A stretch of 64,000 bases of DNA, from NCBI RefSeq assembly GCF_002897295.1, contig NZ_BEXF01000019.1, positions 62,001 to 126,000 on the forward strand, written 5' to 3'. The notes below the pieces were generated by a model. The model was not told the origin of the DNA. It made no database searches and saw only the letters and a list, made by a program, of their open reading frames with translations. The stretch is from Brevibacillus reuszeri. Lineage in GTDB: Bacteria > Bacillota > Bacilli > Brevibacillales > Brevibacillaceae. Shown here piece after piece: positions 56,515 through 64,000 of this stretch (its first letter is position 1; each line of letters starts with the position of its first letter). The translations under genes were made by a program, and so were the position numbers.

Positions 56515-56526
56515 GCGTGTTTTTTC
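56500..56526 (+). terminator. Terminator overlapping the stop codon of the 54-residue gene
   Basis: Stem GCACGCC/GGCGTGT (one wobble) with seven T. The TAG lies in the loop. Confidence 0.8.
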
Positions 56527-56633
56527 TATGCATGAACAACAAAGACTCGCGGTTACATACCACGATAAGTAAAGTTTTTCGAAAAGAAAACAGACACAAT
56601 AGTAAAACGTGGTGTATAATGGTAAGAGAATTC

Positions 56634-56651
56634 TGAACAAACGCTCAGTCA
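56634..56651 (+). promoter_or_regulatory. FadR-like operator ahead of the acyl-CoA dehydrogenase
   Basis: TGAACAAACGCTCAGTCA, an imperfect palindrome with TGA/TCA ends like the B. subtilis FadR box. It lies 14 nt after a TATAAT (56615-56620), a position suited to repression in the absence of fatty acids. Confidence 0.45.
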
Positions 56652-56707
56652 TAATTGCGCGAATCTTGGTAAATCTAAACTATAGCGTTTTCAAGGGGGC
56701 TTTAATT

Positions 56708-57847
56708 ATGAACTTCGATTTGACTTCCGAACAACAAATGCTTAAGAAAATGATGCGGGAATTTGCCGATGAAGTAGTAGCTCCAGGTGCAGATGAACGT
56801 GATCGTACTAAACAATTTCCTGTCGAAATATTCAAGCAGATGGCTGAATTGAATTTGATGGGACTTCCTTTTTCCGAGGAGTACGGTGGAGCTGGCGCGG
56901 ATTCGACCAGCTTTGCGATCGTGGTAGAAGAACTGAGTCGTGCATGCGGTTCTACAGGGATCACCTACTCCGCGCATATTTCCTTGGGAGGTGCGCCTTT
57001 ATCTCTGTTCGGCACCGAAGAGCAGAAGCATAAATACTTGAGCAAAATTTGTTCGGGCGAAAGCTTCGGTGCGTTCGGGTTAACGGAACCAAACGCAGGC
57101 TCGGATGCAGGCGGAACCAGAACAAACGCGATCTTAAAAGGTCAAGAATGGGTAATCAATGGCTCCAAATGCTTTATTACGAATGCTTCGCATGCATCGT
57201 TTTTGGCATTGACAGCGGTTACAGATAAAGAAAAAGGCTCTCGCGGTATTACTGCATTTATCGTACCTACAGATGCCCCTGGCTTTACCGTTGTGGATAA
57301 TTATGAAAAGCTGGGTCTGCACAGCTCTAACACAACCGAGCTCATTTTGGAAAATGTACAGGTTCCCGAAGAAAATATGCTCGGGAAAGAAGGGGAAGGC
57401 TTCAAGCAATTCCTGATTACGCTCGATGGTGGACGAATCGGTATTGGTGCGATGGCAGTAGGGATTGCTCAGGCTGCTCACGATAAAGCACTGCAGTATG
57501 CCAAACAACGTACAGCTTTCGGCAATTCATTGAGCCATTTCCAGGCGATTCAACACAAGCTGGCCGATATGGCGATGCAAATTGAGCTAGCGCGAAACAT
57601 GGTATACAAAGCAGCGTGGTTAAAAGACAATGGAAGAAAGTTCACTAAGGAAGCTGCGATGGCAAAGCTGTATGCTTCTGAGGTGGCAATGTCCGCTACA
57701 CATCAAGCGATCCAAATTCATGGAGGCTACGGCTACATGCGCGAATATCAAGTGGAGCGCTTTTTCCGGGATGCACGCCTCTTGGAAATCGGAGAAGGTA
57801 CATCAGAAATTTTGCGTAATGTAATAGCTCGTGAGATAGGTTGCTAA
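56708..57847 (+). CDS. Acyl-CoA dehydrogenase
   Basis: FAD enzyme of beta-oxidation, 379 residues. It begins MNFDLTSEQQMLKKMMREFA and contains GLTEPNAGSDAGG, GLHSSNTTELILENVQVPEE, the catalytic-base region IHGGYGYMREYQVERFFRDA and LEIGEGTSEILRNVIAREI. Chain-length preference is unknown. Alone in its unit, with a FadR-like box upstream and a terminator downstream. Confidence 0.94.
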   Translation: MNFDLTSEQQMLKKMMREFADEVVAPGADERDRTKQFPVEIFKQMAELNLMGLPFSEEYGGAGADSTSFAIVVEELSRACGSTGITYSAHISLGGAPLSLFGTEEQKHKYLSKICSGESFGAFGLTEPNAGSDAGGTRTNAILKGQEWVINGSKCFITNASHASFLALTAVTDKEKGSRGITAFIVPTDAPGFTVVDNYEKLGLHSSNTTELILENVQVPEENMLGKEGEGFKQFLITLDGGRIGIGAMAVGIAQAAHDKALQYAKQRTAFGNSLSHFQAIQHKLADMAMQIELARNMVYKAAWLKDNGRKFTKEAAMAKLYASEVAMSATHQAIQIHGGYGYMREYQVERFFRDARLLEIGEGTSEILRNVIAREIGC

Positions 57848-57864
57848 TCAAAGATTGTAAGCGT

Positions 57865-57893
57865 CCCCGCAGGTGAAAACGGCGGGGATTTTT
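57865..57893 (+). terminator. Terminator after the acyl-CoA dehydrogenase
   Basis: Stem CCCCGC/GCGGGG with a T-run. Confidence 0.85.
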
Positions 57894-57984
57894 GTCGTTC
57901 TTTGCTGCTGGGCTGTCATGTATTTAGCATTTCGCAATTGCTGGATTATAGGGTAAAATAGAGGGACGGAAGGTGAAGATACAG

Positions 57985-58719
57985 ATGACATCAGTAACAA
58001 TCTCGAAGCGGCTGCAGACAATTGCCCGCTATTGCCCAGAAGGAGCACGTGTCGCCGACATTGGGTCGGACCACGCATTACTCGCTTCTTATTTACTTGT
58101 AAAAGGGATTGCCTCCCACGTTATTGCTGGGGAGCTGAACGAGGGTCCCTATCAAGCGGCTCTCAAACAAATACATACGCTACAGGAAAGACAGCATGCT
58201 TCTGTTCGAAAGGGAGACGGTCTCGCCGTACTTCAACCGGGAGAAGTTGATGTGATTTGCATCGCTGGTATGGGGGGAGGGCTCATCTCTTCTATATTGG
58301 AGGCGGGTGCAGACAAGCTTACAGGCGTAAAACGCCTCATTTTGCAACCAAACGTAGGTGAAGAGCTCGTTCGTCGCTGGTTCATGGAGAATGGCTGGCA
58401 GCTACTTGCAGAGACGATTTTGGAGGAAGACGGGATCATTTATGAAATCCTCGTGGCTGAGCGTGGTGAAGTAACTCTTCCTTATGAACAGAAAGACCGC
58501 TCTCTGGAGGAGCTTTTGCGGATTGGTCCGTTTCTCTGGCAGGAAAAATCCCCGGTTCTACAGCAAAAATGGCTGAATGAACGGGAAAAGTGGGACAAGG
58601 TGCTTCTCCAGCTACAGAAGTCTGACAAGCCAGAAGCTGCTGAGAGAATTAGGCAGATTCAGGAGGAAGTAAAATGGATTGATGAGGTGATTGCATGCTT
58701 GCACACGGACAAACAGTAA
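57985..58719 (+). CDS. trmK: tRNA adenine(22)-N1 methyltransferase TrmK
   Basis: SAM-dependent methyltransferase for A22 of tRNA, about 244 residues. SAM site [16 protein letters not shown] and the following [28 protein letters not shown] and [16 protein letters not shown] fit the YqfN/TrmK family, ending in a coiled coil. ATG at 57985 after GGAAGGTG. It overlaps the Nif3-like gene by 25 nt. Confidence 0.95.
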   Translation: MTSVTISKRLQTIARYCPEGARVADIGSDHALLASYLLVKGIASHVIAGELNEGPYQAALKQIHTLQERQHASVRKGDGLAVLQPGEVDVICIAGMGGGLISSILEAGADKLTGVKRLILQPNVGEELVRRWFMENGWQLLAETILEEDGIIYEILVAERGEVTLPYEQKDRSLEELLRIGPFLWQEKSPVLQQKWLNEREKWDKVLLQLQKSDKPEAAERIRQIQEEVKWIDEVIACLHTDKQ

Positions 58720-59810
58720 TTCAATATGTAGAGCGTCTTGCCCCTAAATCCTTGGCGATGGAAGGGGACAAGATCGGTCTTCATGTAGGGACCCTGCAAA
58801 AAAAGATAAAAAAAGTCATGGTGGCGCTCGATGTGCTTGAATCTGTAGTCGATGAAGCGATTGCAGAAGGCGTGGATTTGATTGTTGCCCATCATGCTGT
58901 TATCTTTCGTCCGCTCAAGCATATTCGCACTGATATGGCAGCAGGACGCGTGTATGAAAAGCTGATCAAGCATGACATCGCTGTTTATACGTCACATACC
59001 AATCTGGACATCGCCGTAGGCGGGATGAATGATTGGCTGGCAGAAGCGATCGGTTTGACGCAGGTGGATGTATTGGATGTTTTACAGCGAGAAGCTTGGA
59101 AAAAGCTTGTCGTCTTTGTTCCAGCTACAAATCGAGAAGCGGTTTTTTCAGCGATGAGTGATTCAGGAGCGGGACATGTGGGTAATTATAGTCACTGCTC
59201 GTTTCAAATAGAGGGAACAGGAACCTTTGTGCCAGGGGATGGAACCAATCCATACATAGGTGCACAGGGGAAACTGGAAAAAGTAGAAGAGGTTCGCATA
59301 GAAATGGTCGTACCTGCTTCCAGGCAGTCTGCGGTAATCAAGGCGATGCTGGCAGCTCACCCGTATGAAGAAGTGGCCTATGACATCATTCCACTGGAGC
59401 AGTCAGGAGCTGCGTATGGGCTTGGACGAATCGGTATCTTGCCAGAGCCGATGACTCTTCGCCAAATGGCTGAGATGGTAAAGGAGCGCTTTTCGTTAAA
59501 AGGCGTGCGTGTCGTAGGTGACCTGGATAGGGCTGTGAAAAAGGTAGCTGTGGTTGGTGGCGATGGCAGCTCCTACGCATCCAAAGCGATTTTTAAAGGA
59601 GCAGACGTATTTTTAACAGGTGATATTGGCTACCATGTTGCTCACGACGCTCAGGCTGAGGGCTTATCCATCATTGATGCGGGTCACAACATAGAAAAGA
59701 TCATGAAAGAAAAGCTGGCATCCTATTTACAGCAGCAATTAAAAGAAAATGCTTATGAAACGGAAGTTATCGCATCGCGGCTGCACACTGATCCGTTCCA
59801 ATTTGTGTAA
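58695..59810 (+). CDS. Nif3-like dinuclear metal center protein (YqfO family)
   Basis: A 371-residue protein with metal-binding His and Asp in [14 protein letters not shown] and [20 protein letters not shown] near the N-terminus and HNIEKIMKE near the end. A CutA/PII-like insert (about 130-235) sits in the middle, the YqfO layout. Function in the family is debated. Positioned after trmK, as in B. subtilis. Confidence 0.93.
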   Translation: MLAHGQTVIQYVERLAPKSLAMEGDKIGLHVGTLQKKIKKVMVALDVLESVVDEAIAEGVDLIVAHHAVIFRPLKHIRTDMAAGRVYEKLIKHDIAVYTSHTNLDIAVGGMNDWLAEAIGLTQVDVLDVLQREAWKKLVVFVPATNREAVFSAMSDSGAGHVGNYSHCSFQIEGTGTFVPGDGTNPYIGAQGKLEKVEEVRIEMVVPASRQSAVIKAMLAAHPYEEVAYDIIPLEQSGAAYGLGRIGILPEPMTLRQMAEMVKERFSLKGVRVVGDLDRAVKKVAVVGGDGSSYASKAIFKGADVFLTGDIGYHVAHDAQAEGLSIIDAGHNIEKIMKEKLASYLQQQLKENAYETEVIASRLHTDPFQFV

Positions 59811-59857
59811 AAGGCAGAAGAGTCCAGCTGCCAGTTGAAGTGTAGGAGGATTTCAAT

Positions 59858-61858
59858 GTGCAAAAACTAATTCGAACGCTTACCTGTGGTCTACTCGTTG
59901 CCACCTTGGTGACCCCCGGCTTTGCCTCAGCAGCTGGGGGCTTTATGCCTTATGGAGATATTAGCAAGCACCATGCGAGAGATTCGATTATCCGTAGTGT
60001 GCAGGCTGGTCTGTTTGCTGCCGGTCCAAACGTCCCATTGTTCTACCCGAAACGTGACATGACGAGAGCGGAGTTCTTGGCTTTGATTGATCGTCTTTAT
60101 TACGGTGGTCAGTATCAGCTTTACCCGCTTACTTTTTTATCTGAGCATGCTGAATGGACGAGCGGTGAAGGCTTTGATAAACCGTATCTTCCTTATAAAG
60201 ACGTCGATCGCCTGACCTGGATGTACAATCCGACTCTACGGATTTCTTATGTTTTGGATAGATTGTATGGACCAAATGCTATCCAGCAGGTGTTTCCAGG
60301 GGAGCAAATGAACCCGAACCAGCCTATCACACAAGAAGAAGCTGCGAAAATCTTACAAATGTTCGTGATGTCTAGTGACGGAAAGCATGCGTGGGAGGAT
60401 ATACGCGAATGGGGCTGGCTGGAAGGGGAAAAAACCGACCGCTTGAAACGTGGCGAAGCTGCCGTGGCCGCTGATCGCTTGATGACCTATCTGGTTCAGG
60501 ATACGATCATGCCTTTGCTCGATTATGATGGTCAAAAGTTTCCGATGGTTCCAGAGATTCTGGACGTATTCCCTCTTTTCTCAACCTATACAAATCCGAA
60601 ATCGGTAGATGAGGAGAAGTACGTCAATGCGGTAGAGGCGATACGAAACCATGAGGACACGGATGCTACCTTTGAAGATCTGCGAGAACTCGCGAGCAAT
60701 TCGTTTGGGAATAAGATTGGTACTCATTTTTATTTGAGCTGGGACCCTAGCACAACATTAGATTTGAATTTGGAAGAAGCGTATAAAGCAATTGATGCTT
60801 ACTTCGAGAACAAGATCATTTTGCCTGACACACTTCAGCTCCTGGGCGCTAATGTGTATGATATTGCCCTGCAACTCGGAGGCAAGGATCAGCGTCAGTA
60901 TCAAAAAGTGCTTGAACATTTGCGCGGATACGAAAAAAAGGTAAAGCAGGATTCAAAAGAATGGGAATCACTCGGAATTTATATTGCTGCACTGGAAGTA
61001 AAGGCGGGACAAATCGATGCTGCGCTTGATCAGTACCGTTTGTTCAACTCTGCTCACCCCGAGGCTTTGATCAATACTACGTACTATTTGATTCAGCAGG
61101 GAAGGCTGCAAGATGCTGAGCAACTGGTGGCAAGCCAAAAGCCAAAAGCGACTGATAGCAGAATGACCCAGCTTATCCGCTTGCTAAAGCAGGATATTGC
61201 CTCATTGAAGCAGCAATCCGAAATTGCAACAGATTTAGCATTTACCTTGAGACGTTTGGATAATTCCGATTCTTATCAGGTAAAGGGTGAGGCCGTGCTG
61301 AGTGGCTTTACTTTCAAATATACGCAGGATATCGATCAGCGAAATAACACCAGCAGAGTTTCTGGCTTTTATCAGTCGCCACAGAAGCTCGTTTCTGACA
61401 AGCTGGAGACTTATACGGATGGAAAAGAACAAATCCAATATTCGTATGATTCCGATCGTGATAAGTGGGACAAGTATAAAACGAATTCCCTGGATTTTCT
61501 ACACGAGTGGATTGACAAGCAAAGTGCAAAGGATCGTTTGAATAACCTGCAGGCGCGCTATTACAAGCAAACCTTCGGGAACTACGACATTATTACGGAG
61601 TGGATTCCAGGCCCGGTGCTGGAGGAAAAAGCGAAGCAAGTCTCGACGGGACGTGGAAAAATCAAGAGCGTTCCGCTGTACATGAACAAATATTATATTG
61701 ATCGCGATACCGATCAGCTTCTCCAGCATGTGTGGCGTTACGAGGAAATTTACGACAGCGACGAATACGTGGCTTACTCAGGTACAGACAAGTTTGACTA
61801 CCAGCATGCTGTAAAAGTTTCCATTCCAGAAGAGGTTCGGAAAGGAGTGACTCCATGA
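59858..61858 (+). CDS. SLH-domain surface protein
   Basis: A 666-residue exported protein. Signal peptide (about 1-26, ending ASA), an SLH repeat starting PYGDISKHHARDSIIRSVQA and a second part near YKDVDRLTWMYNPTLRISYV, then a mostly helical body with a tetratricopeptide-like stretch (about 360-440: AALEVKAGQIDAALDQYRLF) and a beta-rich C-terminal region. SLH repeats anchor to secondary wall polymers. It overlaps the protease gene by 4 nt, so the pair is coupled. The C-terminal part is unassigned. Confidence 0.88.
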   Translation: MQKLIRTLTCGLLVATLVTPGFASAAGGFMPYGDISKHHARDSIIRSVQAGLFAAGPNVPLFYPKRDMTRAEFLALIDRLYYGGQYQLYPLTFLSEHAEWTSGEGFDKPYLPYKDVDRLTWMYNPTLRISYVLDRLYGPNAIQQVFPGEQMNPNQPITQEEAAKILQMFVMSSDGKHAWEDIREWGWLEGEKTDRLKRGEAAVAADRLMTYLVQDTIMPLLDYDGQKFPMVPEILDVFPLFSTYTNPKSVDEEKYVNAVEAIRNHEDTDATFEDLRELASNSFGNKIGTHFYLSWDPSTTLDLNLEEAYKAIDAYFENKIILPDTLQLLGANVYDIALQLGGKDQRQYQKVLEHLRGYEKKVKQDSKEWESLGIYIAALEVKAGQIDAALDQYRLFNSAHPEALINTTYYLIQQGRLQDAEQLVASQKPKATDSRMTQLIRLLKQDIASLKQQSEIATDLAFTLRRLDNSDSYQVKGEAVLSGFTFKYTQDIDQRNNTSRVSGFYQSPQKLVSDKLETYTDGKEQIQYSYDSDRDKWDKYKTNSLDFLHEWIDKQSAKDRLNNLQARYYKQTFGNYDIITEWIPGPVLEEKAKQVSTGRGKIKSVPLYMNKYYIDRDTDQLLQHVWRYEEIYDSDEYVAYSGTDKFDYQHAVKVSIPEEVRKGVTP

Positions 61859-63351
61859 AGCGCATAACTCATTGGTTACTCGCCGCATTTTTATTGTTAA
61901 CTGCTGTACCTGTACAGGCGGCAAGCAATCCATATGCAGAAACGGAAGAAGTTTTTTGGCATATCATGGAGAGTCATTTGAGCAAGCCGTCAGCGAATCA
62001 GCTGGTCAAGGGTGCTCTTGAAGCTGTCAGCAAGCAGGCTGAAGAAGAAAAGAAGCTAAAGCTGACTGTATCGCCAGAGGATGATACGTTGCCGGAAATG
62101 GAACAGCGACTCCTCGAGTGGCAGAAAAAAGGTGGCTGGGATGCAACAACTGTTGGGATATGGGCGATTGATGGCATGCTGTCGACGCTAGATGATCCGC
62201 ATAGCATCTTTTTTACCGCTGATGAGCTTCGCTTGTTTCAATCTGATGTCGAGAATCAATTCGTTGGGTTTGGATTTCGCCTCCGTCTCCAAAACGACGC
62301 ATTGATCATTCGCGAAATCGTACCGAATTCTCCAGCGGCTGCATCTGTTTTGAAGCGTGGCGACCAGTTACTGAAAGTAGATCAGCAATCACTCGTCGGA
62401 AAAAGCTTTGAGGAAGCTTACGCTTATTTAAAGGGCAACGAAGGAAGCGAAGCCGCGATTACTGTGTATCGTCCATCCGAGTCGCGCGAATTTGTGGTGA
62501 AGCTCAAGCGGGCAATGATGACCCTACCTGAGGCAGAAGGCCAGCTCTTTGCAAAAGGGGGAGTCGGGTATATTAAGCTCGAAACCTTTGGTTCAGAAGG
62601 GGCGCTCCAATTTAGAGACAAGCTGGAGGAGTTTAAGCGCTCTGGAAAGCTGATGAATGGTTTGATCGTAGACCTGCGAGATAACGGTGGGGGCTATCTG
62701 TCCACAGCTCGTGACATTGCCAGTCTGTTCATGGAGGATGGACTCTTGATGTATACCACCAATCGTAACGGCGTCGAGGTAGAGACGTGGGTGCGAAACG
62801 GACGAGATATTGGGGTTCCGGTCCTCATCCTGGTCAATGGCGGCACGGCATCTGCTTCCGAGCTGTTGTCAGGTGCCCTGCGTGATCATGGTATCGCGAA
62901 GCTGGTTGGTACCAAGACGTACGGAAAAGGCAGTGCGCAGCAAGTGATTCCTCTGTCAGAAGGGGATGCCCTCAAGCTAACCCTGAATGAATATTTTACG
63001 CCGAAGCACACTGTAGTAAATCATATTGGCCTTACGCCAGACATGATCGTGGAGGATTATGCGGCACAGGTTGTCGAAGCGCTGCATGCTCTTCAGGTAC
63101 CTACATGGGAGTTGAGTGACGAAGACGGGGACACCGTAATTAATGGCATTCCATTCCCGACAGTCGATCCGTTGTTTAAGCAGACTGAGGGTGGCTTGCA
63201 AATACGTGCGCAAGTGTTGGCTCACCTTTTAGGTGACACGACGATAACGGAGAAGGATTATATTGCGCTGGCACCTTATTTGGAGAAGCATAGAACGCTA
63301 AAGCTCACGAGCACAAATGGCGTTCGTACACTGAGCTATAGCAAGTCATAA
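61855..63351 (+). CDS. S41-family C-terminal processing protease
   Basis: Exported serine protease, 498 residues. Signal peptide (ending PVQAA), PDZ domain (about 130-220: VGFGFRLRLQ, IREIVPNSPAAASVLKRGDQ) and S41 catalytic domain with the serine in NGGTASASELLSGALRD and the lysine in GTKTYGKGSAQQ. The catalytic dyad is intact. Coupled to the SLH protein, which may be substrate, activator or anchor; that link is an inference. Confidence 0.93.
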   Translation: MKRITHWLLAAFLLLTAVPVQAASNPYAETEEVFWHIMESHLSKPSANQLVKGALEAVSKQAEEEKKLKLTVSPEDDTLPEMEQRLLEWQKKGGWDATTVGIWAIDGMLSTLDDPHSIFFTADELRLFQSDVENQFVGFGFRLRLQNDALIIREIVPNSPAAASVLKRGDQLLKVDQQSLVGKSFEEAYAYLKGNEGSEAAITVYRPSESREFVVKLKRAMMTLPEAEGQLFAKGGVGYIKLETFGSEGALQFRDKLEEFKRSGKLMNGLIVDLRDNGGGYLSTARDIASLFMEDGLLMYTTNRNGVEVETWVRNGRDIGVPVLILVNGGTASASELLSGALRDHGIAKLVGTKTYGKGSAQQVIPLSEGDALKLTLNEYFTPKHTVVNHIGLTPDMIVEDYAAQVVEALHALQVPTWELSDEDGDTVINGIPFPTVDPLFKQTEGGLQIRAQVLAHLLGDTTITEKDYIALAPYLEKHRTLKLTSTNGVRTLSYSKS

Positions 63352-63359
63352 TAGGTGAT

Positions 63360-63396
63360 AGCCCCTTTTGCAACTTGTTTGCAGGAGGGGCTTTTC
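63360..63396 (+). terminator. Terminator after the SLH-protease operon
   Basis: Stem AGCCCCT and TGCA pairing with TGCA and AGGGGCT, then TTTT. Confidence 0.78.
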
Positions 63397-63475
63397 TATT
63401 TGGATGCATATCTGTCCTGCAACTATCGAACACTAACAGGTGCTATGACCATGACGGACGAAGGATGGCAGACGG

Positions 63476-64000
63476 ATGAAAAAGGTAATTCTTTTCCTGA
63501 TCGACTCCATGATGCCAGACGTGCTGGAGCGATGTATTGCTGCGAAGAAAGCCCCCGGCTTGCAGTTTTTGATGGAACGAAGTCAATACATCCCGGATTG
63601 TGTGACTGTTTTTCCGACGATGACCGCGTCGATTGACTGTTCATTGATTACCGGTGTATATCCTGACGTGCACAAAATTCCAGGTCTTGTTTGGTATGAC
63701 ACGGAGACACAGCAAATGATCAACTATATTAATGGAGCAATTCCAGTCCAGAAAATGGGGATTACGAGCTGTGCGAGCAATGTGCTCTTTGATTTGAATG
63801 AACGACATTTGAGCAAAAATGTAAAAACGATCCACGAGGTTCTGGAAGAAAATAACCTGGTATCTGGTTCTATTAACGTAATCGCTCATCGCGGACATAA
63901 AAAGCATAAGGTACATATGCCCCCTATGCTTGATGCACTTACCTCTTTTCAATTACGGGAAAAAGTCAGTGGTCCCACGCTGATGAGCATGGGGACTTTG
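63476..64000 (+). CDS. Type I phosphodiesterase/nucleotide pyrophosphatase family protein, 3' end missing
   Basis: Alkaline phosphatase superfamily member; 175 residues are visible before the right edge. It starts MKKVILFLIDSMMPDVLERC, with the first metal-binding Asp, and the nucleophile Thr in VFPTMTASIDCSLITGVYPD. AAGGATGG lies about 8 nt before the ATG. Substrate and full length cannot be judged. Confidence 0.88.
   Translation, partial: MKKVILFLIDSMMPDVLERCIAAKKAPGLQFLMERSQYIPDCVTVFPTMTASIDCSLITGVYPDVHKIPGLVWYDTETQQMINYINGAIPVQKMGITSCASNVLFDLNERHLSKNVKTIHEVLEENNLVSGSINVIAHRGHKKHKVHMPPMLDALTSFQLREKVSGPTLMSMGTL

Overview
The window looks like chromosomal DNA of an endospore-forming Bacillales bacterium. 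The best fit is Brevibacillus or a close Paenibacillaceae relative. This rests on the gene order hrcA-grpE-dnaK-dnaJ-prmA-rsmE-mtaB, the block rpsU-yqeY-nfeD-floA-yqfC-yqfD-phoH-ybeY-dgkA-cdd-era-yqzL-recO-glyQS-ccpN-ppsR-dnaG-sigA, the sporulation genes, an SLH surface protein and strong purine-rich ribosome binding sites with frequent TTG/GTG starts. The genus is inferred from remembered family features; no search was run.

Layout. 1-1751: end of a peptide ABC transporter (two permeases, the first cut by the window edge). 1803-3794: an alpha/beta hydrolase and an M24 aminopeptidase. 3828-8200: a cobalamin riboswitch followed by a lipoprotein, permease, ATPase and a rubredoxin-methyltransferase fusion in one tight operon. 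8269-9764: an ECF sigma factor and a membrane anti-sigma-like partner. 9841-11153: GNAT and HIT genes on the minus strand. 11343-13160: lepA.

13200-18100 is an accessory patch between lepA and hemW, which are neighbours in Bacillus subtilis. It holds many very small genes (a secreted peptide, a zinc-ribbon peptide, a YjcZ-like spore peptide, two DUF4183 proteins, a duplicated-domain protein, an L,D-transpeptidase) and debris (a truncated wall-protein domain, a group II intron-like scrap, a frameshifted membrane peptide). Much of it suggests spore surface or spore envelope functions, but this is inference.

18104-28480: hemW, the HrcA/CIRCE heat-shock operon, ribosome and tRNA modification genes, a Nudix hydrolase and deoC. 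28603-36970: LrgA/LrgB, a YqeW-like phosphate transporter, an rRNA methyltransferase, ddl, murF and small enzymes. 37084-55245: the conserved rpsU-to-sigA macro-region, with a textbook SigW-type promoter ahead of nfeD-floA, a glycyl T-box ahead of glyQS, and without the 7TM-HD gene (yqfF/pgpH) that lies between phoH and ybeY in B. subtilis. 55337-64000: membrane proteins of unknown role, an acyl-CoA dehydrogenase with a FadR-like operator, trmK, a Nif3-family gene, an SLH protein paired with an S41 protease, and the start of a phosphodiesterase-family gene cut by the right edge.

No tRNA, rRNA, CRISPR array, prophage or complete insertion sequence was seen.
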